Origin: Actinomucor elegans
Lineage: Eukaryota > Mucoromycota > Mucoromycetes > Mucorales > Mucoraceae
Length of the DNA stretch: 64,000 nt
Reading direction: 5' to 3'
Assembly (NCBI GenBank): GCA_026027325.1
Contig: JAMSLZ010000013.1
Coordinates: 702,501 to 766,500, forward strand
The translations under genes and the position numbers were made by a program. The notes beneath the pieces are model-generated. The model saw only the letters and a program-made list of their open reading frames with translations, did no database searches and had not been told where the DNA came from. Position 1 is the stretch's first letter, and each line of letters opens with the position of its first letter. This document shows, piece after piece, positions 36,204 through 47,383 of the stretch.

Positions 36204-38603
36204 ATGACTTCTACCATACAACAACGTAACCAGTACGGTAGATCAACAATAGTAGAAGATTATCATTCTGACGAAGATGATATACCTTCTTCTTCACAGT
36301 ATTCAGCTCCATCTTCTTCAAGAATATCGCCTCAGCAAAGATATCAATCACCCAGTCTAAGACAAGCTATGTTAAATCGAAACTTGGGTTCTTTCAGACG
36401 ACAACAGCGACCACCTATGAGATATCATCAAGAAGAGGCAGACGAAGAAGAGATTCTAAAAGCCATGTATGAGATTGGACTGGAAGATCGATCACCTTAT
36501 GGAAGATATTCTGGCAGTAGACCTCATTCTCATCGATCTAGTATTGACTATGATGCACACGGGCCACCTTCAGCGGGAAGCGGTTATTTTATGCCACCAC
36601 CCAATCGATACGAAGAAGATTTTTCGCCGTATGGCCCGCCTCCACCTCACTTTATTGTACCGCCTCATTTACAAGACAATCGATATGCTCCACCTCCACC
36701 TCCACCTCCACCACCTCCACCGCTTCCTCCTGCACCGCTACCATTCAGAAGAGGATGGCCGCCTCATCCTTATGGACCAACCATGATGAATGATCTATCG
36801 CCTCGTATGGGTCCACACCCCATGGAGCTACCGTTTGTACGTCGATCACCGCGGTCGTACAATAGACGTAATCATCAGGGTGCTTTCTTTTTACCCCATG
36901 ATGAAGATGAAGACGATAGCCTATTTTACGATGATGATGATGATGATAATGATGACGATGATGATGAAGAGTATGACCCTCGCTTATCACGTCAAAGCAG
37001 TAATGGATCTTATCGAAAGCCACCACCGCAGAGACCCAACTCAAGATCTACAGCATTTATGCCACAGAGAAGACTATATCCTATTCAAAGAAGAAGATCT
37101 TGGGCGCCTTCGTATCCAAGAAAAATGGCGGGTTCTTACAGCAGCGTACCAACATCACCTCAAATGTCAGAAAGCAGTGAAGAAAGTTGTACTGATGAAG
37201 ATACATGTGAAGAGGAGTATCCCCAAAGACGGTCATCAATGGGTAGCACCAATCGTCCACGTGGTTTAGGTCGTAGCCTTTCTTTTAGTGGAGTTTTTCC
37301 TCCTAATATACCGCCACCAGCACCTGCACACCCTCCACTGCCGAATGGGCCACCACCACCAGCAGCAGCAGCAGCTATGCCACCTCCTATTGTGCTTAAT
37401 ACACCGCTCATGCCTCATCCCATGATGAATAGCAATCTTCATAGAACCAACTCCCTCTATAGTTTACCTGCTATGGGTACCGATTTTTTCGCCAATACTG
37501 CACAACCTCCTACCCCTAGTGCAACCGCCACGGATGCACCTGGTCTCAATAACGTCAGTGCTGCTGGTGGTAATGATCGTCATCATCAGCAACAACAACA
37601 GGATCAAGGACCGCCTCCAATGCACATGCCACCTTGGCTCAATGGATTTTCTAGCGGTAATTTTAATCCTCAACAGCAAAGTATGATGCAAGGTGCGCCT
37701 CCTCCACCTCCACCTCCACCTTTAATGGGACTCGGACCTATGTTTAATAATCCAATGATGGGTGCACCACCACACCCACCACTATGGAACTTTATGAATC
37801 CCCATGACATGTTTTTTGGAAACCAAGACTTTCCTCTGCCATTTATGAATTCTAGTGATCCTAATTTAATTGCACAAGCCCTTGGGGGTGGTGGTCCTGG
37901 TAATAGTGGTGGCGATGGAATGGGAGCCAATGGACCTGGAAGCGCAGGAGCGAATCGTTCACCACGTATGAATGAAGGCCAATCTCAGGCTCAGGCTCAG
38001 GCTCAGGCACAACAGCAACACCAGCAACATCAGCAACACCAGCAACATCAGCAACAGCAAAATAATCAACAAGCAGCAGCAGCAGCAGCAGCAGAAAAAA
38101 TGATGCGTCGGTCAGCACCTGAAGATTATCGCCGCAATCATCCATCACAGCAAACTATGTTAGATCGTGGTCTCTCTATGCTAGGTGATTTATTCGGCTC
38201 ACAGTCAAAAGGCGGTCCCATGAATTATGGCAACTTTTCAATGCCCATCCAAGCGCCAAACAAGAAAGAACGTAGGAAATCAAAAGAATATGCCAAATTA
38301 CATACATTCTACTGTTGGCGGAGGTTGAATGCAGCTCCAGACGAGCCATTTCAGTCATTCAGTATTCCTAATCAAAAGCTGATAAAGCGCAAATTGAAGA
38401 AAGGCACTGTAAAAAATATTTTGCTTGATAGAGAAAAGAAACTGCAAGGTGATATTATGGTTGATATACATACGCTTCGCGGCTGTTTTAGCGGAATGAC
38501 GCCTAACGGTGAAAGATTTTTGGAGCACTTGGAACTCATAGAAAAACAATTTAATTCTGGTGATGGGTCCAGTAATTTTGTGTTTAGTAATAGTGAAAAA
38601 TAA
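36204..38603 (+). CDS. Large low-complexity Pro/Gln-rich protein with conserved-looking basic C-terminus
   Basis: An intronless ORF of 799 aa from the ATG at 36204 (upstream in-frame codons lack ATG). Order: Ser/Asp-rich N-terminus, Tyr/Pro-rich region with a 12-Pro tract (~175), an Asp-rich tract (~250-265), Arg/Ser-rich segments with likely phosphorylation sites, more Pro tracts, polyAla, AQ and QH repeats, then an ordered region from about 690: KKERRKSKEYAKLHTFYCWR, LIKRKLKKGTVKNILLDREK and a helical C-terminus (FLEHLELIEKQF). Proline tracts suggest profilin, SH3 or WW binding. No known domain is recognised. The basic C-terminal ~110 residues are the most likely functional module. Being single-exon is unusual among its neighbours. 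Confidence 0.75.
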   Translation: MTSTIQQRNQYGRSTIVEDYHSDEDDIPSSSQYSAPSSSRISPQQRYQSPSLRQAMLNRNLGSFRRQQRPPMRYHQEEADEEEILKAMYEIGLEDRSPYGRYSGSRPHSHRSSIDYDAHGPPSAGSGYFMPPPNRYEEDFSPYGPPPPHFIVPPHLQDNRYAPPPPPPPPPPPLPPAPLPFRRGWPPHPYGPTMMNDLSPRMGPHPMELPFVRRSPRSYNRRNHQGAFFLPHDEDEDDSLFYDDDDDDNDDDDDEEYDPRLSRQSSNGSYRKPPPQRPNSRSTAFMPQRRLYPIQRRRSWAPSYPRKMAGSYSSVPTSPQMSESSEESCTDEDTCEEEYPQRRSSMGSTNRPRGLGRSLSFSGVFPPNIPPPAPAHPPLPNGPPPPAAAAAMPPPIVLNTPLMPHPMMNSNLHRTNSLYSLPAMGTDFFANTAQPPTPSATATDAPGLNNVSAAGGNDRHHQQQQQDQGPPPMHMPPWLNGFSSGNFNPQQQSMMQGAPPPPPPPPLMGLGPMFNNPMMGAPPHPPLWNFMNPHDMFFGNQDFPLPFMNSSDPNLIAQALGGGGPGNSGGDGMGANGPGSAGANRSPRMNEGQSQAQAQAQAQQQHQQHQQHQQHQQQQNNQQAAAAAAAEKMMRRSAPEDYRRNHPSQQTMLDRGLSMLGDLFGSQSKGGPMNYGNFSMPIQAPNKKERRKSKEYAKLHTFYCWRRLNAAPDEPFQSFSIPNQKLIKRKLKKGTVKNILLDREKKLQGDIMVDIHTLRGCFSGMTPNGERFLEHLELIEKQFNSGDGSSNFVFSNSEK

Positions 38604-38998
38604 TTGAAAGAATTCTTTATTATTATTATATATATATATATATCTACATGAAATAAAATCTACTATAATATATTTATAGTGCTTGTGGAGCTCTTGGACT
38701 CAAGTAGTGCTACAAAAAAAAAACATTATTTTACTATAGGGGGTCTTGGAACTGTAAATGACCCTCGAGCTCTCGAAAAATGTAACAACATATTGAGAAC
38801 AAAAATATGTTAAATGGTTGGACAAGATCGATGAGCTATTTCCTCCTCTTTCGTAATGTAGATGCATATTTGTGATACATCATGGACCGAATTGATACGG
38901 AAAGCCCTAGAACTGACTCATATCAATGTCTCTAATCATTATAACAAATGCATTGTTTTATTATTGATTTTATAATTGTATTCAGATTATATGATAGA
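38604..38998. other. 3'-3' intergenic spacer
   Basis: Convergent gene ends. (TA)n at about 38625-38643; nothing else seen. Confidence 0.4.
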
Positions 38999-39328
38999 TT
39001 AAGGATGAACACCACAAACATTCTTTACACAGGTATCCTTGCAATCTCTGCTGTGAGAACAACATGCGCCATTAGGTCCTTTACCATTGCGCTTTCCACG
39101 ATAGCCAGGGATACAATATGTATTCGAAGGATTGGGAGGCCAATTGTTATATGATGAAGTAGTTGCCCACCAGACACTGCTACCAGCACGAGCGACAAGA
39201 TTATTGGCCTCAGGTCCAACAGCAGTTGGAGAAGGAGCAGCAGCAGTTGGAGAAGGAACTGCAGCAGATCCTGCTGCAGTGGTTTGCAAGAGGGCAAAGA
39301 CGGCAATAACAGAGAGTACAAGCTTCAT
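38999..39328 (-). CDS. Small secreted cysteine-rich protein
   Basis: A single-exon ORF of 109 aa. It has a signal peptide (MKLVLSVIAVFALLQTTAAG), a Pro/Ser/Thr/Ala linker with two APSPTA-type repeats, and a C-terminal domain with six cysteines in ~35 residues: NTYCIPGYRGKRNGKGPN, GACCSHSRDCKDTC, KNVCG. The spacing C-x(n)-CC-x5-C-x3-C-x4-C is compatible with three disulfides and a knottin-like fold. A dibasic or LVARAG sequence before the domain may be a processing site. Such proteins in fungi are candidates for secreted effectors, wall proteins or antimicrobials; the sequence does not tell which. It sits next to a 3.2-kb gene-poor region. Confidence 0.7.
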   Translation of the reverse strand: MKLVLSVIAVFALLQTTAAGSAAVPSPTAAAPSPTAVGPEANNLVARAGSSVWWATTSSYNNWPPNPSNTYCIPGYRGKRNGKGPNGACCSHSRDCKDTCVKNVCGVHP

Positions 39329-42300
39329 TGTAGTAGGAAAAATAAAGAAAGGGAATAAAGGGTTCTGAATCACTCTTTTTCTAATGATATTTATGTGTTC
39401 TGTCAGGTTGTACCATATTTCCCATTACGCCCTCATTCATACAATGTCTGTCAGAGTATACTGCCATTGATAATCACCGAAGGCAGTCGTACAATATATT
39501 ATACGGTGAAACCTCAGGGCACAGTGCACCAATATTTTTGGATTTCAATTGCAAAGCCTTCTTTCGTTATATATTAATTGCATCTCCTACACTTTTTTGA
39601 AAGCAGAAAAATAATAAAATTGCCTGCAGTTTTTACTGTATCCAACGGATAAGGAATGTTTTTTATAGGGTACTAGAAACTTCACATGCGTACAATCCAT
39701 TCATCAATGTTAATCGAAACATAAAATGCTACAACATCGGCCACTAATTTGAGAATATTTCTAACTTATTACCAAATCAAGGCAGGTTAAAGGCGGGGAG
39801 AAAAATATTTTTATCTAATATGCAAAGACCCTTTCCTCCATTGGGGGTAAATAAAAGCTCTATCAGGTGTAACAACGCATTATTAACATGGAAAACTAAT
39901 TGGACGCAACATTTGACCTAGATCAACAATCTCGCGCGCCAAATTACACCTTATGCCAATTTTCTGAGCTCGGAGTTTATCGGTTACACGAACCGAAAAT
40001 TTATGTATATAAAAAAGAAACCACTACATAAGACATGCTGTGTATAAGCCAGTAACTTGTAGCCTCTATAAACATTTAAGTGCTACTTCGAAAGGTACAG
40101 TTTCTGTAAGATTACAGAAAAAATAGTAAGCTCTAGATGATAGTAAAGAGGCTTATTATTTCGGAGTCCTGTAGTACCTTACACCATTGATATATAATGA
40201 TAAAAATATACTTGTTTAAAATAACACACTGTATTTCTAGTTTCACTGGAATATTAAAAACAGTGCCTTGTTCAGTTGATCCGTGTATGATTTTTTTTTG
40301 ATTTTTTTTTTCGCCCTTGCTGCAAGTCCGACTACCAATGAAATTGAGTTATCAATAAAGCTGCAATTAAAACGGCTCTTGATGGACGTATATGTTACTA
40401 CGTTTAAGCATGTACACTTTTTAAACTGAAAAGTATGATACTGTAGGCTAGCTACACTTCCATATTAACCACTATCAAAATAGTTCCTATATACTCACTC
40501 CATTTCCATATGTAGAACGATAGATAGTCAGCATGATTAATAAAATAAGGTTATTTTTTTTTCTGAAAAATATATATATCTAGGTTTTGGACATTTCTAA
40601 ACGTGTTCTTCGTATCCTACATTTAATGTACTTATAGGATACGTATCTATCAATGCGACAAAAGCCGGTGTTTGGGTTACGGAAACAGGATATTCACTGT
40701 ACTTTTGCTGAATAGAAATTCTTGGAGGTTCATGTGTTAATGTGTACCATAAAACTGCATCTAGACTCCCACAAAATTGAGATACTTTTTGTTTTATAGC
40801 AGTAAATATGTAATATCATTAGATTAAGATTAGCCTAGAGGCCTATAACTCATAAGAGCTACATTATATGCAATGTATACCTTTTATCATCAATCATTAA
40901 AATGTGGTATATCTACTCAACCTTAATCCAATAAAAATCTTTATAGATGAAGTTGATTCTTAATATATCTAGGAATTGGATACAAAATTGCAAAGGGTTT
41001 ATTTGAAACTTATAAATTTTGACTTGAAGTTAATACTCACAAGTTTCACAAGCATATAAATGCTGGAATTCGTATTGAACCACGACATAGAATGGAATGC
41101 ATGTTCCATCCAGGCGCTTCCAGGTACAGCACACCGGTGACATTACTGAATGCCAAACGGTAAAATCCCATGACCGATAGGGTATCGGGTGGTCCTTTGC
41201 CTTTAAACTACCTTAAATTTGTTCAATAGAAGAGTAGGTGCCGTTCATCTGCTTTGACGTAGGATTTCTATTATTATACCTTTTTTCTTTTGTTTTCCAA
41301 GTAGCGTTTAATAAGTGCGGCCACCTTGGACTTCCTTATTGGATTTCTACACGGCATACCAATAAAAACGAAAAGAAAGAAAAGAATTTGGCTACAGAAG
41401 CTAAGAATCAAAGTGTATAGCTGGTTAGATTTATGAGTTTTGCCATTTTAATGATACGATTAGACTATTACGTTTCTTAATTTAAAAAGAATTGATACAA
41501 ATATTGCCAAGAATCTGTTATTTATCTCAAAGCACATCAACCTAAATTAGCTTTATAACAAACTCATTTCGTGCAACTCTTTCTCGTTGAGCTATGCTTA
41601 TTAATAAAATCACCTGTATAGTTCTTGTTTTGCGGAGTCGTTTATTTCAGAGGATAATGGATATACATGACAGCCTCCATGCAAATCATGCAGTCATCTG
41701 TTCATCCTTGAAATGTCAAGCCACCTCTATTATTTAGGGGAATATACTCAAATTCACTTGTAGTTTTACAGTTGTTGTTTTTTACATTGCCATCATTATT
41801 TATAAAACCTATACTAGTCAAGAGAAATTTAAACGTATTAATAACTCCTTGATTTAAAGTAAACTTGTGGTCATATAGCTTTTTTTTAGAGTAAATATTC
41901 AAAATCTGAAAAATTATAACTTGAAAAATCTGTATGGCATGTAATTAACACTCAATATCTCAGTCGAATGGTACATTTGATTGGCGAAAGGCACTCTTCT
42001 CAGTACGCTCTGGATCTGTGCCACGTATGCTCTGTTTCGAGATATACGCGTTAATACGTATACTCTGCAAAGATAAAAAAAAAACGCCCTATCCCGAATT
42101 ATAATGAAATACCACAGGCATAACTCTCTCTTCTAAGAACGAGTCGCAAAAGGAATGTGATATATACTACTTTTTTTTAAAAAAAAAAGAAGGCGCAGTA
42201 ATAGATGGAAAATACCAATATGCACTGGAATCATGACTATTTTATTTAAACAATATCCATATAGTTGTGTAATTTACCAAGCATGGGACATGATGACACC

Positions 42301-42569
42301 AGTAATTCAGAAAAAATGATTTATCCATTATATAAAGAAACAAACACGGCTTTGCTCGATACTATATATTATCTTCAAGATGAAATATTTTCTGGTTACT
42401 GCTCTAATATATATATATATAACACAATCGGGTTATCTGTGTTATTCATCTGTTTTGTTTATGATTTAAAATGACTAACATGTATGCTTTTTCACACAGT
42501 TCAATATTATGAATCAGATAAAATAAAGCGTTTTACCCTCCTTTCTTCCTTCTTTTTCCTTCTTTTTCA
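39329..42569. other. Long gene-poor region with one dispersed-repeat copy
   Basis: No coding region supported. Copy E of the dispersed repeat is at 39877-39927. A/T runs at 40290-40310, 40552-40565, 42075-42085 and 42170-42190. A 69-codon ORF at 42265-42474 is unsupported. The final ~60 bp are a C/T-rich leader of the next gene. Confidence 0.45.
39877..39927 (+). repeat. Dispersed degenerate repeat, copy E
   Basis: TTATTAACATGGAAAACTAA followed by TTGGACGCAACATTTGACCT and AGATCAAC; both blocks align with copies B and G. Confidence 0.55.
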
Positions 42570-43442
42570 ATGTCATTTTGGATTTTAATATTTTTATGCT
42601 TTCCTTTACTATCAAAGCAACAAGATGATGACTATGAGCCTTGCTCATTTATTAGCGGAGAAGGATGCATGAACGGTATTTGCAAGTTTTGTGCTCTGTG
42701 CTTACGAACCTATTGTGTTTTAGCTACACCTTATTATACAGGCGATAATGAAGGTTCGATATGTAAAGCTACCAATCAAGATTATGGTTATGATTATTAT
42801 AATTATTGCTTACTATCGATAGAGGATGAAGGTATGTACCATTATATGGTTTATATGTATACTCACTTGCTGCAAATAGATTCCTGCGGTACTAGTACGC
42901 AGTGTTATCCATATTTGCAAAACAGCACTATACAGCACAGTTGGACCAACTTGACGTGTGATCAAAATACTTGCTTGTTAATCATGAAGGATGGAAGCCC
43001 ACCACCTATTCCATTACCACTTGAAACACGCCCTTCCCATAATGTTAGCAAGTACAATATTAAAAGCAAAAGCCCAGCTTCCATTGCTTTAACTACGAGT
43101 TGTATCATCATTGCTATCAGCATTTTGATTCTAATAATATTGCTTTTGAGACGCTATTTAAACAAAAAGCATTCAAGGCCTCCTTCTTATCAGGTAGTGC
43201 GTCAGCCTGTAATAGAAATTCTTCCTTCTTACGATCAACAAGAACCTTCGCCACCAAAATACGAACACGCGATTGTAGCACAAATTCGCGGCCATCACCC
43301 TTCATCTAATGATACATCGACTTCTTCAACTACTACGCCGATTGTAACATATAATCAAGCATCATTGTTTCATACATCAAATGACTGGGCAACTATCAGA
43401 CATCTTCCAACTAGGATAGAACACACTAATGACGATACATAG
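42570..43442 (+). CDS. Type I membrane protein with Cys-rich ectodomain and PPxY tail
   Basis: Two exons (42570-42831, 42880-43442) encode 274 aa. The 48-nt intron (GTATGT...AATAG) is a multiple of three without stops, so the unspliced frame also reads through. Order: signal peptide (MSFWILIFLCFPLLS), an ectodomain with about a dozen Cys and several N-glycosylation sequons (NSTI, NLTC, NVSK), one TM span (ALTTSCIIIAISILILIILLL), a basic stop-transfer (RRYLNKKH), and a cytoplasmic tail with PPSY, LPSY and PPKY motifs. PPxY/LPxY motifs are ligands for WW domains of Rsp5/Nedd4 ubiquitin ligases, so regulated endocytosis or an adaptor role is likely. The ectodomain family is not recognised. It is followed 93 bp downstream by a second PPxY membrane protein on the same strand. 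Confidence 0.75.
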   Translation: MSFWILIFLCFPLLSKQQDDDYEPCSFISGEGCMNGICKFCALCLRTYCVLATPYYTGDNEGSICKATNQDYGYDYYNYCLLSIEDEGMYHYMVYMYTHLLQIDSCGTSTQCYPYLQNSTIQHSWTNLTCDQNTCLLIMKDGSPPPIPLPLETRPSHNVSKYNIKSKSPASIALTTSCIIIAISILILIILLLRRYLNKKHSRPPSYQVVRQPVIEILPSYDQQEPSPPKYEHAIVAQIRGHHPSSNDTSTSSTTTPIVTYNQASLFHTSNDWATIRHLPTRIEHTNDDT

Positions 43443-43535
43443 CACAGCAGCAATATAGGAGAAAAATTTGAATATTTAAATAGTAATTCCCCTATTCGAA
43501 CCCTTTCTTTTCCTTTCCATACATATACATAAAGA

Positions 43536-44017
43536 ATGAATAGATTCCATTTGGCATTTCTAATCACTATTGCCTGTCTAGTTATCATTGTACCTGTCAC
43601 TAATTCATTGACAGGTACGCCACCTTATTGGGCAGTTGTTATTCTATTTACCGTTCCGTTGTTTGTCTACTCACTATTTATTGTAAGGAATTATTTATTT
43701 GTCACTAATCATACTAATCAACTCAATCTTAGATATATAACCGTAGAAAAAAACATCCATCTTGTTTAGTAGAACAATCGACAGACATAGTTCGGCTACA
43801 AATGGATCAGGTAGCCTCAGACAGTAGCAGCCGTAATCTTTCAACAGTAGGTATACCACCTAGTTCATTCTTAGCACCACCTGTTCCCACATACGCTTCA
43901 AACCGATCTTCTAGTTTAGATTATACGCCTCCGCCTCCAGCGTACCATGATAACATGGCCTTGTATCCACCTTCCTATCATTCAAACAAGGATGATAATG
44001 CATCTGTATCATATTAA
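43536..44017 (+). CDS. Small two-TM membrane protein with PPxY motifs
   Basis: Two exons (43536-43682, 43733-44017) give 144 codons (143 aa); the intron is 50 nt with TACTAATCAA-like branch sequence. Two hydrophobic spans near the N-terminus (AFLITIACLVIIVPV and WAVVILFTVPLFVYSLF) are separated by a short polar loop; the first may be a cleaved signal. A basic YNRRKKH segment then leads to a ~90-residue Ser/Pro-rich tail with PPAY and PPSY motifs. This is the layout of small adaptors that recruit Rsp5-type ubiquitin ligases to membranes. The position directly after another PPxY membrane gene suggests related function or tandem origin of the tails; the membrane parts are not alike. Confidence 0.7.
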
Positions 44018-44333
44018 AGATTGTATTTTTCATACTATTAGTCAGAGTGTTAGTTTTCGGGCTATACAACCAACTTTTTCGTCTTAGTGATGAGGCTTCT
44101 ATAGAGCTGTTACATGAAAATTACAAGAAATATATATATTTTTTTTTATTGAATGCCATGTCAAATAAACTGATTATGCATTCAAATACCCAACTACTAA
44201 CTAGTAACCAGTTGGCTCAATCACTTTTTTAAAAGCCGCCAAAAGGATTTTTTTTAATTTTTTTTTATATATATTTGAAAGGGCCCTCTTTCTTTCTTCA
44301 TTTATAATATATTATTATATATATATAATAAAA
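44018..44333. other. Spacer upstream of FCP1-like gene
   Basis: A 316-bp AT-rich region with T runs and (TA)n just before the start at 44334; no gene seen. Confidence 0.4.
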
Positions 44334-46577
44334 ATGGCTTGCCAACATAATTCAATGGAGTCTGGTAAATGTAACGATTGTGGCCATTGTAAACATGAAG
44401 TGATTTACTTTGGTCTTTGCGCTGTCTGTGGAAAATCAGTCGATCAAGAGTAATGTCCCTTAAAATATACCAATTGTCTTTGTAATTAACATTTTGTTTC
44501 GTACATTTAGTGAAGATAATATAGCCAATGATCATATCAATATCAATCACAATGCTACTGGTATTGTAGTGAGTCTAAAAGTAAGCCTCCGTAAAGACAT
44601 TATCTCGGTTTTTCTCGATCTTAATCAAATCGACTTGCGTAGGAAGCCGAACGTCTCGAAAAAGAAGACGAAAAAAGATTACTGCAAGCAAAAAAACTTT
44701 CACTTATCATCGATCTTGATCAAACCATCCTCCATGCTGCTTGGGAGCCCCATATTGCCAAGTGGGTTGATGAACACAAGCAGAATGACAAGCGTGCCAA
44801 AGACATGAGTACCTTCTCACTCGATGGTAGTATTAACAAGTATACAATTAAATTAAGGTAGATATACTTATCGAATCAATCAAGGACGTGTCTAACCTAT
44901 ACATATAGACCTGGGTTAAACGAGTTTCTTCAAGACATGTCTCGTTTATACGAAATGCATATTTATACAATGGGTACGAGAGCATACGCTGACGCTGTCA
45001 CGAACGTGATTGACCCTACACACAGTCTCTTTCAGGATCGTATTCTTTCGCGCGATGAGAATGGTAGTATGACCAAGAAGCGGTTAGAACGTCTATTTCC
45101 TTCAGATCAGACTAAAGTTATCGTGCTCGATGATCGTGCAGATGTATGGGATTGGTCACCTAATCTGATTCAAATCAAACCCTACGAGTATTTTGCTGGC
45201 ATTGGCGATATCAACGCACCACCAGTAGCCACAGACCCTGTAAATATTCCTACTGAAGATCAAGATGTAAATACTTTGAGCGACAATGTAAATGAAAATG
45301 AATCAGTCAAAGATGAAACCGCAGCAACTAAAGATCAAGAAGAAGACAAGAAACCCAAACACAATAATGTGATCACAGATATCACTGGTACGCCAAAACC
45401 GGTTGAAATTCCTAACTATTCACACTATACCCCGAAAGCAAACGATCCAGACAATACACTCACCATAGTTCAAAAAGTAAATATATATATATATAATAAC
45501 ACACACAAGATCGGTCTAGCTAATTCATCTGATATATAGGTTCTAGAAGATGTGCACCAAGAGTTTTATAACCAAATGGACATTGCCAAGAAACCGAATG
45601 TAGCCGATATATTAACTAATCTCAAAACACGAGTCTTAGACAACATTGGTATCGTGTTTTCGGGTGTCATTCCATTACACTACCGACCTGAAGATTCATC
45701 CATTTGGCGTATGGCCGCCTCGTTTGGTGCTACTTGTTTTGATGAATTGACAGGCAAAGTGACACATCTTGTAGCAGCCAATGTAAGTCATATAATTGCA
45801 TGTTTGGCCTATGGCTTATTCCCCCCCCCTTTTTTTGTATATATATAGGGCGGTACAACAAAAGTCAAAACTGCGCGTAAATACACACATATCAAAATTG
45901 TATCACCTGCATGGTTGACACATTCTGTGTGGAACTGGAAGAAACAAGATGAAGAGCCTTACTTGATCCCACTACCGCGAGAAAAATCACCAGCTTCAGA
46001 AGTCGAAAATCCAGAAGAGGCTGCATTGGATTTTGACGATGGCATCGATATTGATTGGGACGATGACGAAGTCGATGCCGCATTAATGGACGATGACGAC
46101 GAAGATAGCGATGTCGATGTGCCCAGTGATAGTGAAGCAGAAGAAGAGAATGCGCCAAATGGTGTAGCTGTTAGTGTAGATGCAGACTCGGATGCTGCTG
46201 AAAGTGATTACGGATCCAGTTTAGCCGGCCTAGACCAACAAGCGGAAGACAATGCAGACTCGGATGCAGTAGAAAGTGATTATGGATCAAGTCAGAATGG
46301 TGAAGAACGAGAAGAGTTTAGTGCCGGTGAAGAAGAAGAAGAAGCGATACAGCATAATAATACCCAAACATATACTGAAACTGATGATGATGATATGGCT
46401 GGTTTGATAGAGGATGCCTTGGATGACATTGATTCAGGTTCAGAAGCGGAATACGCGTCAAGTCAAGTGCCAGAAGACGAAGTTGGATCAGATGTCGATA
46501 TGATTAATACCCTAAAACGACGCCTTGTTGAAGAACACGATGATGAGCCTCTTGAACGTCCTTCTAAAAAAAGATAA
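44334..46577 (+). CDS. FCP1: FCP1-like RNA polymerase II CTD phosphatase
   Basis: Six exons (44334-44449, 44511-44580, 44643-44857, 44909-45476, 45540-45782, 45849-46577) sum to 647 codons (646 aa). The HAD-type phosphatase domain carries the DxDxT motif as DLDQT (about 86-90) and continues with RPGLNEFL, MHIYTMGTRAYADAV and VIVLDDRADVW. A BRCT domain follows (about 340-430; GIVFSGVIP, FGATCFDELTGKVTHLVAA, IVSPAWLTHSVWNW), then a very acidic C-terminal tail with serine/aspartate clusters, which in FCP1 binds TFIIF/TFIIB. It dephosphorylates the Pol II CTD in the nucleus. The N-terminus has two CxxC pairs (CNDCGHC, LCAVCG). The protein begins close to the catalytic domain, so the usual longer N-terminal part is short here. 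The intron at 45477-45539 contains (TA)n. Confidence 0.93.
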
Positions 46578-47383
46578 ACACGACGTCCTTTGTTCCTATC
46601 AATGTTTTTACTATATGAACCAGATAAAATAAAACGAATGCTTGTAATATAAGACCTACTTTCTTCTTACTTATATTTTGACTTGTTAGGATGGTTCAGA
46701 ACAAACGCAAACTAAGTTTCATTCTACTTCTTAATAATGGTTTTAAAAGATGCAGCAGTTATTTCTGTATAAGGATTAGCAATTAAATATGTTATCACAT
46801 CAGAATCGGTCAAAAGACTTAGTGGTGATTATATAGATCTAAGTTCTGTAAAACACAAGTTGATTATAGATTTACTCTTGGTGGTTATGATAAGATGCAA
46901 CATTGAACCGAGATCAGTCGAGGGATCTATAAATCAATCGATCTAGACGATGCAAAATGCATGCAAATTTGTTTAACTGCATTAGAGCCATTAAAAACAT
47001 GCACTTTTTAACACAATTCGCTTAAGCAGTTTAAAGTATTGTATACACATATATATTCGTACTAGTATCTTATATATAAAAAAAAAAGCCTCGAGATATG
47101 CAACCCAGCAAATGTAACTGGACTGAAAGACCAAACTTAAAATACCAGACAAAATTCGCATATTGCACCTGGATCCTTTCTTTTAGCCCTCAATATATTA
47201 AAAGTATTCTTTATTATTTTTATGCATATGTACACCAAAGCCAAATAATTGATAGTAGTAATATGAAATTATGAATATATAATAGAAAACCAATGATAGA
47301 TAATAATTAAAATATAGAAAGAAAAAAAAATAATAATAATAATATTATATTAGCTTGAATAGGTATAGTAGTATTGTAGTGGA
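46578..47383. other. 3'-3' intergenic spacer with dispersed-repeat copy
   Basis: Between convergent gene ends. Copy F of the dispersed repeat is at 46890-46920. A-rich and (AAT)n stretch at 47320-47350. Confidence 0.5.
46890..46920 (+). repeat. Dispersed degenerate repeat, copy F
   Basis: ATAAGATGCAACATTGAACC followed by GAGATCAGTCGAGG; core shared with other copies. Confidence 0.5.
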
